From Pluralibacter sp. (lineage in GTDB: Bacteria; Pseudomonadota; Gammaproteobacteria; Enterobacterales; Enterobacteriaceae): 48,565 nucleotides of DNA. The position numbers and the translations under genes were made by a program. The notes under the pieces are model-generated. The model was not told the origin of the DNA and did no database searches. It worked only from the letters and a program-made list of their open reading frames with translations. This document shows, one piece after another, positions 1 to 8,558 of the stretch. Within the stretch, counting starts at the first letter, position 1. Every line of letters begins with the position of its first letter. Where the stretch lies: the NCBI RefSeq assembly GCF_019237635.1, contig NZ_JAFAGS010000069.1, positions 1 to 48,565 of the forward strand, given 5' to 3'.

Positions 1-84
1 TTCAGCGAGTTTAAGGGCTTCCTGGCGGAATTCAGGCGAGTGCTGCTTGCGGGGCTTGTTGCTGGTTGTGGCTGATTTGGTCAT
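1..84 (-). CDS. IS3-family transposase OrfA, N-terminal part only
   Basis: The visible start is MTKSATTSNKPRKQHSPEFR, the basic N-terminus typical of OrfA proteins of IS3-family elements, which carry a helix-turn-helix for binding the IS ends. Only 28 codons are inside the window; the rest lies to the left. The start ATG at 84 has GAGGTGAC just upstream as ribosome binding site. Which IS it is cannot be settled from 28 residues. Confidence 0.65.
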   Translation of the reverse strand, partial: MTKSATTSNKPRKQHSPEFRQEALKLAE

Positions 85-147
85 GAGTCACCTCTGGTTG
101 AGAGTTTACTCACTTAGTCCCGTGTCCACTATTCACGGGTAGGATCA
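1..147 (-). mobile_element. End of an IS3-family insertion sequence (truncated by window edge)
   Basis: The - strand encodes the first 28 residues of an IS3-family OrfA (see the next entry), followed upstream by a non-coding end. The outer end is placed at 147 because the sequence there reads TGATCCTACCCGTG on the - strand, giving the 5'-TG...CA-3' termini usual for IS3 elements. The other end is outside the window, so neither the inverted repeat match nor the target duplication can be checked. The element lies directly before a 5'-truncated traY, so it probably inserted into or deleted part of that gene. The boundary is certain only to a few bases. Confidence 0.65.
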
Positions 148-164
148 GTAGCAACACACCACCA

Positions 165-1691
165 ATGTCTGAACAGCGGTCTTCTGACGGTCGTGAGATA
201 CGCATTTCGAACGGCAGTGCTCTCTGCGGCAGCGCCAAATTACCGGAAACAACTGACAACAGTTCCTGGTTCACCTTTAGCGTGCCGATAAATTCCGGCC
301 CCCTCGAAAATGCTCAGATGAATGCTTTCACCGCAATGAATAGCACGCTGTCACAGAACGCTGAAAACTTTGTCAGCGCCTGGCGTAGCTATCAGGATGG
401 AGGGCAAGGTCGTCTTCCGGATGCTGAAGGGGAGATTCAGCAAGCTGCACGCCAGTATGAGGACACGATTACTTCCGCATCAGCAAGCGTGAACAACGAA
501 GGAACAATCCGCAGTGAGCTGGCGAACTACTTGAAGCAAAGTGGCTGGATTTCGCTGGGTGCCTGGTACCAGTCATTCGCAACAGCCAACCAGAAAGTTA
601 ACAGCGTAGCAAATCAAAGCCCTATCGTTACAGGCCCTTCAAATATTGGGGAAGTTGGAGTTGGTCAATTGCAGGACGAAATCAGGACTGCTTTGCTTGC
701 CCAGAGAAAAAATTCAACATATACACCACCACTAGGATCGGCGAACACACCGGGGAACGATAGCATCGATGATGGTCAATCGGCGAACTCTACTTTGCTA
801 AAAGTCCTGGATAACGCCTACGGTGTAAGATTCGCTAACTTCATAATTCACTCAGTCATGGATGGGGATAATTCAAACAATTCAAGCCAAGTTAACCCAC
901 TTTTAAAAATGAAATCGATTGGGGACTATACCTTAGGGGCTGCTCAAACAACTTTTGCTGCATTTACTGTTGCAAAGGGCCTTGTTGACTGGGGGAATGG
1001 TTCTGGAGTTGGTAAAATTGTCAATGCCGTATCAGGTGCTGGATACTTAGCAAAAAGTGTAATTGGCTCAATTGCGCCAATTGTATATTTCATTTTATTT
1101 ATCATGCTAAGCATTGGATTTTCCCTTTCCATTTTCTTGCCTTTTATCCCAATGATTTATTGGATAACGGCCTGTACATCCTGGCTTGGGAGTGTACTCA
1201 TTGGAACTACAGCAGGTTCCTTGTGGGCAGCGACACATATTGGCACGGAGGAAGATAAAGGTAGTAGAGCAAATTACGGCTATATCTTCTTGATTGACGC
1301 AGCAATCAGACCATCGCTTATGGTATTTGGCTTTTTCTTTGCCAGCTTGGTTGTAGTTGCTATCGGGACATTGCTAAATATATTGATATTGCCAGCAATG
1401 GCAAATGTTCAAGCAGACTCAATAACTGGGTTGGCAAGCATTATTGGTATCCTGATGATTTATGCCCGAACGTGTACCACACTGGTTTCTTCAGCATTCA
1501 GCTTACAGGTCTACCTGCCAGATTATGTCATTGCCTGGCTCGGCGGACGGGAAGCTGCTCAGATGATGAAAGGTGCCGTCGAATCTGCTCGGAGTATGTT
1601 TGCTGGTTTTGGTAGTAAAGCAGGCCACGCTCCAGGCATTAAACGGATGGATCAGAACAAATCAGCGGGAAATCCGGACGGGTTTAAGTAA
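165..1691 (+). CDS. traY: DotA/TraY-family conjugal transfer membrane protein, 5'-truncated
   Basis: This is the C-terminal part of the polytopic inner-membrane protein TraY of IncI-type (MPF_I) type IV secretion, related to Legionella DotA. The N-terminal half is polar and rich in Asn, Ser and Gln (periplasmic-like). Hydrophobic blocks follow at about residues 303-350, 380-415 and 420-450, as in DotA. The 508 residues fall well short of the roughly 745 of R64 TraY. The reading frame stays open upstream of the chosen ATG as far as the IS3 end at 147, so the original N-terminus was lost to that insertion. The ATG at 165 has no good ribosome binding site. The downstream excA supports the assignment. 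Whether the product still works is doubtful, because TraY is needed for IncI transfer. Confidence 0.75.
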   Translation: MSEQRSSDGREIRISNGSALCGSAKLPETTDNSSWFTFSVPINSGPLENAQMNAFTAMNSTLSQNAENFVSAWRSYQDGGQGRLPDAEGEIQQAARQYEDTITSASASVNNEGTIRSELANYLKQSGWISLGAWYQSFATANQKVNSVANQSPIVTGPSNIGEVGVGQLQDEIRTALLAQRKNSTYTPPLGSANTPGNDSIDDGQSANSTLLKVLDNAYGVRFANFIIHSVMDGDNSNNSSQVNPLLKMKSIGDYTLGAAQTTFAAFTVAKGLVDWGNGSGVGKIVNAVSGAGYLAKSVIGSIAPIVYFILFIMLSIGFSLSIFLPFIPMIYWITACTSWLGSVLIGTTAGSLWAATHIGTEEDKGSRANYGYIFLIDAAIRPSLMVFGFFFASLVVVAIGTLLNILILPAMANVQADSITGLASIIGILMIYARTCTTLVSSAFSLQVYLPDYVIAWLGGREAAQMMKGAVESARSMFAGFGSKAGHAPGIKRMDQNKSAGNPDGFK

Positions 1692-1756
1692 ATGGTGCCC
1701 GGTAAGACCGGGCAAAAACCACACAAATGACTTGTTAATGAGTTTTTTGGTGCTAG

Positions 1757-1782
1757 AATAAAACCTATAAATAGGTTTTATT
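1757..1782 (+). promoter_or_regulatory. Palindromic operator/promoter of the stbD-stbE toxin-antitoxin pair
   Basis: AATAAAACCTATA and AATAGGTTTTATT form a near-perfect inverted repeat 16 bases before the antitoxin start, overlapping a plausible -10 region. Toxin-antitoxin operons of this type are usually repressed by the antitoxin bound to such a palindrome, so this is the likely autoregulatory site. Binding is inferred. Confidence 0.6.
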
Positions 1783-1797
1783 GCAGCAGGAGTTCCT

Positions 1798-2049
1798 ATG
1801 CCAACAACTATTCTGAGCACAACAACAGCAAGCATCACTGAGTTGAAAACAAACCCAATGGCTACAGTCAACTCAGGAGATGGATATCCAGTTGCGATTT
1901 TGAATCGTAATCAGCCCGCGTTCTACTGCGTTCCTGCAGAGTTATACGAACAAATGTTAGAGTTTATTGATGATCAGGAGCTCGCAAACCTAGTCAAAGA
2001 ACGTTCAGAGCAGACATTGCATGATGTCAATCTGGACCGTTACTTATGA
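1798..2049 (+). CDS. stbD: Antitoxin, StbD/RelB (Phd/YefM-like) type
   Basis: This 83-residue protein looks like the StbD antitoxin of plasmid StbDE systems: a short N-terminal DNA-binding part (SITELKTNPMATVNSG), the PVAILNRNQPAFYCVPAELYE segment typical of Phd/YefM antitoxins, and a charged C-terminal tail that would wrap the toxin. An AGGAG site lies 6 bases before the ATG. It overlaps the toxin gene by 4 bases (ATGA), so the two are translationally coupled. It would neutralise StbE and repress the operon through the palindrome just upstream. Confidence 0.85.
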   Translation: MPTTILSTTTASITELKTNPMATVNSGDGYPVAILNRNQPAFYCVPAELYEQMLEFIDDQELANLVKERSEQTLHDVNLDRYL

Positions 2050-2333
2050 TCTACAAAGTTAAGTTCAGAACTGATGCGCTTAAAGAATGGAACAGCCTTG
2101 ATCGTTCCATTCAACAGCAGTTTGCTAAGAAGCTAAAGAAATGCTCGGAAAACCCCCATATTCCTTCAGCCAAACTGAGAGGTATGCCGGACTGCTACAA
2201 GATCAAACTCAGGTCATCTGGCTTCAGACTTGTTTATCAAGTTCTTAATGATGAGTTAATTATTGCTGTTGTTGCTGTAGGAAAACGTGAGCATAGTGAA
2301 GTTTATAACCTTGCCAGTAAACGACTCAGATAA
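2046..2333 (+). CDS. stbE: Toxin, StbE/RelE-family mRNA interferase
   Basis: This 95-residue basic protein has the RelE/ParE fold signature: MIYKVKFRTDALKEWNSLD at the N-terminus, KLRGMPDCYKIKLRSSGFRL in the middle and a VVAVGKREHSEVYNLA C-terminus. RelE toxins cut mRNA in the ribosomal A site. The length matches plasmid StbE proteins. It directly follows and overlaps its antitoxin gene. As a pair they stabilise the plasmid by killing or stalling plasmid-free daughters. Here the pair sits between traY and excA, which looks like a later insertion into the transfer operon. Confidence 0.85.
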   Translation: MIYKVKFRTDALKEWNSLDRSIQQQFAKKLKKCSENPHIPSAKLRGMPDCYKIKLRSSGFRLVYQVLNDELIIAVVAVGKREHSEVYNLASKRLR

Positions 2334-2351
2334 CATATCAGGACGATTATT

Positions 2352-3026
2352 ATGACGATTAAACACATAGACACATACTCAAAAAAATGGTCTGTCGCGT
2401 TAGTGGGAACACTGTCGGTCATGTATTTGGTATTCGGCCTACCAATTCACATTGCCTTAGCTGGCTTCATATATAAATATGTGAAGTACTATGGCTTTCA
2501 ACAATCAGATATTACACTTTGGGTGATTGTTTGGGTTTCCCTGGCATTCATAGGTGCGTTAATATTCTCTATAATCTCCAGACAAAATCGTAACATCAGA
2601 GCTTTCACCTCATATTTTAGAGACACTCATTTCAATGAGGCGCAACCATCCAACATAGCGAAAAGCTGGACTGGTCTTACTTATCTGTCTCTCGATACAA
2701 AAAATGGTACGCTTCTATACATTAACCACCCAGATACCACAATATTGAATTTCTTCGTACCTAAAGATGTTCGAGTTATGGGGTTCGGTATGAATGACTG
2801 GAAATCAATAGAGGTCGAGGGAAAGCAACTCACTATTTATACTGGAATACCTGAACTTCCATCAGTTTCCATTTCAACAAGCAAGGCGAACGAGTTATAT
2901 GAAAAAATCAATGCCATGCGCAATCAAAACTGGACTTACGAGAATAATGTTCCTGGCTACGTGGAGCATCAGGCACAAAGGATCGCAGAGAAAAACGGCA
3001 TCAACCTGGTTCTGCCACCGAAATAA
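2352..3026 (+). CDS. excA: ExcA-like surface (entry) exclusion protein
   Basis: The 224-residue protein begins with two hydrophobic segments (about residues 15-42 and 54-75) followed by a soluble domain of about 150 residues. This size and layout, and its place between traY and trbA, match ExcA of IncI plasmids, which blocks entry of a second related plasmid by acting on TraY of the donor. The call rests on topology, length and gene order; I see no diagnostic motif. A good intrinsic terminator follows it, so the traY-excA unit ends here. Since traY upstream is truncated, exclusion may outlive transfer competence. Confidence 0.65.
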   Translation: MTIKHIDTYSKKWSVALVGTLSVMYLVFGLPIHIALAGFIYKYVKYYGFQQSDITLWVIVWVSLAFIGALIFSIISRQNRNIRAFTSYFRDTHFNEAQPSNIAKSWTGLTYLSLDTKNGTLLYINHPDTTILNFFVPKDVRVMGFGMNDWKSIEVEGKQLTIYTGIPELPSVSISTSKANELYEKINAMRNQNWTYENNVPGYVEHQAQRIAEKNGINLVLPPK

Positions 3027-3056
3027 TTCTTAAGCAGCCGCAACCCCTTCATCAGA

Positions 3057-3085
3057 GGCACTCTTTTCAGAGTGCCTTTTCTTTT
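3057..3085 (+). terminator. Intrinsic terminator after excA
   Basis: GGCACTC TTTTCA GAGTGCC forms a 7-bp stem followed by TTTTCTTTT. It separates excA from the trbA-trbB-trbC-nuc unit. Confidence 0.85.
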
Positions 3086-3111
3086 GCATTCGTACTATCA
3101 AAGGCCTTCCT

Positions 3112-4383
3112 ATGGCGCAACCACCACGCAATGACGTCCGGTCTCATGACTGGTCAATGGCTGTGGTCGGCGGCTTTATCACGCTGATTATCGCAGCCCT
3201 GTTCTTCCGACAGCTCACCGTCGAGACCTGTTCCTTAGTGCTTTACTGGCTATGGAGTATCGCCGATTTTCCTCGCACACATGAGTTTGCTGCCTGGCGT
3301 ATTAACCTTCTGGCCAGAACGCACAATAACGCCCCGGACGTTACCTGGGGCGAGTTTTTTTCCGTAATGGACGTCACTGCCGGCATTCTGATGATTGCGC
3401 TGGTCCCTCTTGTCATTACCGGCATTATCGCCGTTCGCCGGCACCAGGTAAGTCGTACCCGGCGTGATATTTCTATCCATACGCTGCCCCGCATTATGTC
3501 TGCTTTCTCACCGTCAATTATTCCGGCACTGACCTACGGCGATAAAAAGCAGCAGCTGCTGAACGTAGACCCTGAGGAACACCGGAGCGCGCAGACGCCG
3601 GATGAGTTCGTCATCGAGCACAAACTGGTCGTCAATCAGCGATTACGCCGGGAGGTGGCTCAGGAACTGTTCATTGCCCAGCTGGGGACCCCACTGCCCA
3701 AAGTCGCCACCGGCGCCGACGTGGCGCCACTCTTCAACGCGTTTAATGACCATGAACGGGCTATGTTCGCCATCTTTGGCCTGCAGCACTTCTTGGACAA
3801 GCGTAAGGAAGCTGAAGCGCTGCTGGATGTGCTCAACCGTTCCACGTTGAAAACTGACCGCAGGTACCGAAACAAAATTGGCTACCCGAATCTGACGTTG
3901 GCCAACAACGCATTCAAAAAGGTTATCGCCACAGAACAGGCCCGGAACTTCATCAGGCAGTACGGCTACGTTCGTACGGCCATCTCGGCCCTGCATGACA
4001 ACGATCTGCACTTGCCCATTCGCCGCTTCCGCTGGTTGAAAGGGCTCGACCGTCCGCTTTGGTACACCCTGGCGTCTACTGGTCGCCCCTGGCCATTTGT
4101 TGAAGCAGCTGGCGTTGTCAGCCAGGCCCACTGGGAAACACTGGCAGCACGCTACAGGGTTCGCCTTAGCCATCCCATCATGAGCCTCGCGCTGAATGGT
4201 CTGGAAGACGACCTACGGAACATCGGGGCAGTTGTTGACGATACGCCCGGACCGGCCCGCCCTCCTGCTGAAGAGGAGGACGACATTGAGGATGACGATG
4301 AAGATGCTGGCCCAACAGCTGGCCACACAGAAGAACCTCACGCACACCGCCACACCCATTCCTTTCGCCCAAAAATGAGATAA
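3112..4383 (+). CDS. trbA: Conjugal transfer protein TrbA (IncI type)
   Basis: The 423-residue protein opens the trbA-trbB-trbC block found in the same order in R64/ColIb plasmids. It has two membrane segments near residues 17-33 and 86-107, a large soluble domain, and an acidic then His-rich tail (EEEDDIEDDDEDAG, later EEPHAHRHTH). It resembles DotM/IcmP-type components that work with the coupling protein in MPF_I systems; that assignment is from gene order and layout. The gene ends 4 bases before trbB, so the two are probably cotranscribed. It follows a terminator, but I see no clear promoter. Confidence 0.8.
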   Translation: MAQPPRNDVRSHDWSMAVVGGFITLIIAALFFRQLTVETCSLVLYWLWSIADFPRTHEFAAWRINLLARTHNNAPDVTWGEFFSVMDVTAGILMIALVPLVITGIIAVRRHQVSRTRRDISIHTLPRIMSAFSPSIIPALTYGDKKQQLLNVDPEEHRSAQTPDEFVIEHKLVVNQRLRREVAQELFIAQLGTPLPKVATGADVAPLFNAFNDHERAMFAIFGLQHFLDKRKEAEALLDVLNRSTLKTDRRYRNKIGYPNLTLANNAFKKVIATEQARNFIRQYGYVRTAISALHDNDLHLPIRRFRWLKGLDRPLWYTLASTGRPWPFVEAAGVVSQAHWETLAARYRVRLSHPIMSLALNGLEDDLRNIGAVVDDTPGPARPPAEEEDDIEDDDEDAGPTAGHTEEPHAHRHTHSFRPKMR

Positions 4384-4387
4384 TCCC

Positions 4388-5452
4388 ATGTCAGAGCAAA
4401 CCATTTTCAATATCAGCACCGAAATTCACGACCAGCACCTGCAAGTCCGTTTAAACGATCGCAGCATTTTCTGCCTGAACAAGCCGACCGCTGAGCGTTA
4501 TCAGCTCACCCTGGAGCAGGACGCCGGAAACTATGTTATTTGGATGCGCCAAAGCAATAATGGCTTCGCCCGTCTTTATTCAACGGAAGACCGTGAGCTC
4601 GCCAGCCTGATTATGAACACCACAGCAGATGTGCTCACACGTATGGCCATAACCGCCAGCCAGCCACAGAAGGTCTCCACAGCCACAATGCCAAAGTGGA
4701 AGAGCTACGTGCTCGCAGGAACGTTTCTTTCCCTGGTTGTAGCCATAGGCATGCTGACACTGTCATCACCCCATGGAGTGGTAAATACACCGGTCCCAGT
4801 GGCCCAGACCACTTCGGTCCCTGTGGCACCACCAGTTCTGCCTGTTCCTCCCGCTGTAGCCGCAGCGACACCGAAAATGCCAGTCCCCCAAAGTCAAGGC
4901 GCCCAGGTCCAGAACGCGCCATCCCTCTCTCCAGAAGCGGCAGCAGAAGCCCGGGCTCTGCTCGCTGAACGACTGAAGAACGGGGCAGCAAAGCAGGAGT
5001 TCACTATTCGCCTGTCTTCTGGCCATGAGCGTTCACTGTATATATTCCTCGATCCGGAGTGCCCGAACTGCCGCATCTTTGAGCCGACCGTTCAGGCCCT
5101 GGCAGAGGACTACAACGTGGAGATTTTTCCGGTGACGTTGGTTGGCAAAACCCGCACTGCAGACGAGGTGGTCCCCCTGCTCTGCGCCGCACCTGAGAAA
5201 CGAGCGGAAATGTGGAAGTCCCTGTATGACACCGGCGCCGGCATGCTCAATCTGACCGACAAAGCCAAAGCTGATGTTGCCCCGGCTGCTTGCGATGCCG
5301 GCAAACTGGCACTGGCGCGTAACGACCTGGCATTTGAGCTGTACCGCATGCCGGGCACGCCAACCGTCATCACCGATGACGGCCGAATGATCCCACTGCA
5401 GGCTATGGCCAGCGATGCGGCACTGAAGTCATTCCTCAATACCCGCCAGTAA
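4388..5452 (+). CDS. trbB: Conjugal transfer protein TrbB, thioredoxin-fold disulfide isomerase
   Basis: The 354-residue protein has one membrane anchor at about residues 101-123, a Pro/Ala/Val-rich linker (about 125-175), and a periplasmic thioredoxin-like domain with the active site DPECPNC near residue 223. This is the DsbC-like layout of IncI TrbB, which probably helps disulfide formation in transfer proteins. It lies between trbA and trbC and is followed by AAGGAGG, the ribosome binding site of trbC. The CPNC motif in the right place makes this a confident call. Confidence 0.88.
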   Translation: MSEQTIFNISTEIHDQHLQVRLNDRSIFCLNKPTAERYQLTLEQDAGNYVIWMRQSNNGFARLYSTEDRELASLIMNTTADVLTRMAITASQPQKVSTATMPKWKSYVLAGTFLSLVVAIGMLTLSSPHGVVNTPVPVAQTTSVPVAPPVLPVPPAVAAATPKMPVPQSQGAQVQNAPSLSPEAAAEARALLAERLKNGAAKQEFTIRLSSGHERSLYIFLDPECPNCRIFEPTVQALAEDYNVEIFPVTLVGKTRTADEVVPLLCAAPEKRAEMWKSLYDTGAGMLNLTDKAKADVAPAACDAGKLALARNDLAFELYRMPGTPTVITDDGRMIPLQAMASDAALKSFLNTRQ

Positions 5453-5462
5453 GGAGGTTTTC

Positions 5463-7793
5463 ATGGATTTGAAAGGACGTCACGGCCCTGTGGACAGGTG
5501 GCGAATAAGCAAGCTGGTCCACGGCCAACAGGCTGAGCGCATACTCCTGGCGCCGGCTACCGTACAACTACTCCTGGTGTTTTCTCTTCTGGTAGGCGCC
5601 ATTTGGCCTGTCACACTGCTGCTATCCCTCCCGCTCGGTACCATCCTGCTGATCGCATTTAGCGATCAGCGCTTTCGCTTACCATTGCGGATACCGATGG
5701 ATGTTGGAGGTCTGGACCTCTCGACAGATCGCGAGGCCAGCTGGAACATTCCACTGCTCAACCTGAACCTCCCCAAAATTATTCGGGGAAAATCAGAAGG
5801 CACGCTGTGCCTGGGAACAGCACGCAAGCAGGACAGAGGCAAGGAGTTGTGGCTGCAAACCTCTGACGCCCTGCGCCATATGCAAATTATGGCCACCACC
5901 GGCGGCGGGAAAACGGAAACGCTCTACAGCATGTACCTCAATTCTCTGTGCTGGGCACGCGGTTGCTGTATCTCTGACGGTAAGGCACAGATAGACCTCG
6001 CCGTCGCCACCTGGTCGATGGCCAGACGCTTCGGTCAGGAAGATGACTGGCACGTTCTGAACTTCATCACCGGTAATGATGATCGCTTCAAAAAGTTGTT
6101 ACTCGGTGATAAATCCCGGCCGCAGTCGAACAGTACAAGCCCTTTTGCTTATGGAAGCCCGACCTTCATCACTCAGTTGATGGAGTCTATGCAACCCGCC
6201 GGCAATGGCAGCGACGAAGGGTGGAAAGACAAAGCGCGCGCCATGAATAGCGCATTGATTTACGCGCTCTGCTACAAGCGGGCCAGGGATAATATGCCGC
6301 TGACGCAGGATGTCATTCAGTCCTATCTCCCGCTGGTTAAATTTGTGGGTCTGTATCGTGAGGCGCTGGAACAAGGCTGGCACGAAGAAGGCTATAAGCC
6401 GATGGAGAACTATCTGGCCAACCTCGCCGGCTTCGATATGAATCTTATCAACCGTCCGGGAGAATGGTCACAGGGCGCGCTGGACCAGCACGGCTACCTC
6501 ATCCAGCAGTTCACCCGCATGCTCAGCATGTTCAATGATACCTATGGTCACATATTCCCTAAAAATGGCGGAGACATCGATATGCAGGACATCCTGCATA
6601 ACGATCGCACGCTGGTAGTGCTCATACCGGCGCTTGAGCTTTCCGATAACGAAGCGGCCACGCTGGGTAAACTCTATATCTCTGACATCAGGATGAACAT
6701 TGCCAAAGATTTAGGGAATAAGATTGAGGGCTCGCCGGAACACACGCTGACCGTGAAGAAGTTCGCCAGCAAGTTTCCTTTCATGCTCCTTTGTGACGAA
6801 GTAGGTTACTACTTCGCACCAGGTCTGGAGAAGCTGGCCGCTCAGATGCGAAGCCTGCGTTACATGCTGGTTATCCTTGGCCAGGATCTGCAGGCCATGC
6901 TGAAACACGGGAAAGAAGTGCATTCCGTGAACGCCAACCTCGGTACCAAGCAGTTCATGAAAACGGAGGATACGGAAGATACTCTGAAGATGATCCGCGC
7001 AGTCGGTGGTACGGGTCAGTATGCTGAGCAGCGCACCATGGAACGGACCAGTATGGGGAGCTATCAGGATGCTGAGCGCGTGGAGTTCCGCGACCAGGAC
7101 AACATCCAACTGGATGAGCTCAAGTCACTGAAAGAAGGTGAGGGAATAATCGTCTTTGAAGACCAGCAGGTTCGCAGCAACTCCATCTATATCCCGGATA
7201 GTGAGAAAATTTCGAAACTGGACGTCAAGATCAACCGTTACGTCCCCATCCGCCGCCCGGATTTCAATGACCTTTGTCGTGAAGTACCGGCAGCCGAACG
7301 CCGGCGTCCGGTATCCCAGGAGCGGGTCAGCCAGATTCTGGACATCTGCCATTCGACCAGTCCGGAAGAGTATCACGGCCACCTTCATGCTCGTATCGAG
7401 GACCAGACACTTCTGGCCATCACACAGCTGGCCAGCGATCTGGATAGCCGTACCGATGTGGACTACAGCGACGATGAACGCGGTGTTCTGCTGTTTGAAG
7501 CAGCCGTTAACGCCCTTGAGAAGAACAAAGGCAAATACCGCTGGCTGAAGGACCGCGAAAATATACGCATATCGAAGAAGCGTATTGAAGAGGCGCACCA
7601 GAATAATGCCGGATACAGCACGCCACCGGCACAACCATCACCAACGGAAAATTTCTTCCAGCCGGCGGCACCTTCATATCCCGAACAAACCCACTACACA
7701 GAGAACAGCACTTATGATGACTGGCACCAGAACTTCGCGCCTGACGCTTTTACTGACGACTTTGCTTCTTCCTCTGTCATCGATCGCATCTGA
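5463..7793 (+). CDS. trbC: TrbC, VirD4-type coupling protein (ATPase)
   Basis: This 776-residue protein is the type IV coupling protein of MPF_I plasmids, which brings the relaxase-DNA complex to the secretion channel. N-terminal membrane segments lie at about residues 30-65. The Walker A motif TTGGGKTE is near residue 147 and the Walker B motif FMLLCDEVG near residue 440. The C-terminal end is polar, rich in Pro, Gln and Ser, and probably a substrate or adaptor docking tail. The length agrees with R64 TrbC. A strong AAGGAGG lies 5 bases before the ATG. Its 3' end overlaps the start of nuc in another frame. Confidence 0.88.
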   Translation: MDLKGRHGPVDRWRISKLVHGQQAERILLAPATVQLLLVFSLLVGAIWPVTLLLSLPLGTILLIAFSDQRFRLPLRIPMDVGGLDLSTDREASWNIPLLNLNLPKIIRGKSEGTLCLGTARKQDRGKELWLQTSDALRHMQIMATTGGGKTETLYSMYLNSLCWARGCCISDGKAQIDLAVATWSMARRFGQEDDWHVLNFITGNDDRFKKLLLGDKSRPQSNSTSPFAYGSPTFITQLMESMQPAGNGSDEGWKDKARAMNSALIYALCYKRARDNMPLTQDVIQSYLPLVKFVGLYREALEQGWHEEGYKPMENYLANLAGFDMNLINRPGEWSQGALDQHGYLIQQFTRMLSMFNDTYGHIFPKNGGDIDMQDILHNDRTLVVLIPALELSDNEAATLGKLYISDIRMNIAKDLGNKIEGSPEHTLTVKKFASKFPFMLLCDEVGYYFAPGLEKLAAQMRSLRYMLVILGQDLQAMLKHGKEVHSVNANLGTKQFMKTEDTEDTLKMIRAVGGTGQYAEQRTMERTSMGSYQDAERVEFRDQDNIQLDELKSLKEGEGIIVFEDQQVRSNSIYIPDSEKISKLDVKINRYVPIRRPDFNDLCREVPAAERRRPVSQERVSQILDICHSTSPEEYHGHLHARIEDQTLLAITQLASDLDSRTDVDYSDDERGVLLFEAAVNALEKNKGKYRWLKDRENIRISKKRIEEAHQNNAGYSTPPAQPSPTENFFQPAAPSYPEQTHYTENSTYDDWHQNFAPDAFTDDFASSSVIDRI

Positions 7794-8235
7794 GGTAAGA
7801 ATCACTACCGGATTTTCTCCCGGAGGAAGCGCCATCGAAAACATACTGACAGCAATTAATAGCGCCCGACAAAGCATCGACGTTGCTGCATACAGCTTTA
7901 CCAGCAAGCCTGTGGCCATCGCGTTGGATAACGCCAGCCAGCGGGGTATCAGAGTCCGGGTGGTCGCGGATGCGAAAGACAACGGCGGCCGCTATTCAGC
8001 TGTCACCTGGTTAAAGCATAAGGGTATCCCGGTTCGTCTGAACGACCGCTACGCTATCCAGCACAACAAATTCATGGTGATTGACGGAGTGACCACTCAG
8101 ACGGGCTCGTTTAACTACACGTCCAGCGCTGTTAAACGCAATGCCGAAAACACGGTAGTCATCTGGAATGAGCCTTCGACTGCGCAGGCCTATCAGGGGG
8201 AATTTAATCGTCTATGGAGTGAAGGGACTGATTAA
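7714..8235 (+). CDS. nuc: Nuc-like periplasmic endonuclease (phospholipase D superfamily)
   Basis: The 173-residue protein has an N-terminal signal peptide (RTSRLTLLLTTLLLPLSSIA) and one HKD motif, HNKFMVID, followed by GSFNYT. This is the single-HKD architecture of the Nuc endonuclease of pKM101 and relatives, which acts as a dimer. An open frame extends to 7585, but the signal peptide starts at the tandem ATGs at 7714/7717, so I place the start there. The first 80 bases overlap the 3' end of trbC. Nuc is common beside IncI, IncN and IncL/M transfer genes but is not known to be essential. Confidence 0.88.
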   Translation: MMTGTRTSRLTLLLTTLLLPLSSIASEVRITTGFSPGGSAIENILTAINSARQSIDVAAYSFTSKPVAIALDNASQRGIRVRVVADAKDNGGRYSAVTWLKHKGIPVRLNDRYAIQHNKFMVIDGVTTQTGSFNYTSSAVKRNAENTVVIWNEPSTAQAYQGEFNRLWSEGTD

Positions 8236-8321
8236 CGCCAGGCAATCTGGCTGGTCACGTCACGCAGCTGCACCCGGATGATTTTAGGCTACAACCACTC
8301 ACTTCCTCAGCTGAGGTTCTA

Positions 8322-8474
8322 ATGGATTTCCATGACCCGTTTCTGGTGTTAAACCTTAACGTCCTTCTTGCTCTCACAATTTTGATAGCAGCCGTTTCGT
8401 TATATTTTATTTATCACGAACGTAAAGAGAGAGAAAAACGACAGCCAGGGCTACAGAGTCGTTTAAAAAAATAA
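8322..8474 (+). CDS. Small single-span membrane protein (50 aa), unknown
   Basis: An ATG with TGAGG upstream opens a 50-residue frame. It has one hydrophobic helix (VLLALTILIAAVSLYFIY, about residues 14-31) followed by a very basic tail (HERKEREKRQ). It follows nuc on the same strand and is followed by an intrinsic terminator, so it looks like the last gene of the trb operon. No family is recognised. The positive-inside tail suggests a cytoplasmic C-terminus. Confidence 0.55.
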   Translation: MDFHDPFLVLNLNVLLALTILIAAVSLYFIYHERKEREKRQPGLQSRLKK

Positions 8475-8491
8475 GCTAATGAGCCAATCAC

Positions 8492-8520
8492 AAAACCGCC
8501 TTCGTGGCGGTTTTTTTGTT
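8492..8520 (+). terminator. Intrinsic terminator at the end of the trb-nuc unit
   Basis: AAACCGCC TTCG TGGCGGTTT is an 8-bp stem with a UUCG loop followed by a T run. It lies between the rightward trb operon and the leftward nikA-nikB-orf operon, whose last gene ends at 8559. Confidence 0.85.
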
Positions 8521-8558
8521 TCTGGGGCCAGATAACTTCAGGACTTGAGTTTGCCGCT

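Noticed and set aside
1697..1713. GCCCGGT/ACCGGGC hairpin after traY as a terminator
   Set aside because: Followed by an A run on the + strand, not T; it is not a terminator in the direction of traY.
3643..4173. 176-codon frame antisense to trbA
   Set aside because: No ribosome site and low-complexity composition; trbA fits the operon and family.
7125..7634. 169-codon frame antisense to trbC
   Set aside because: Antisense to a well-supported coupling protein; no recognisable domain.
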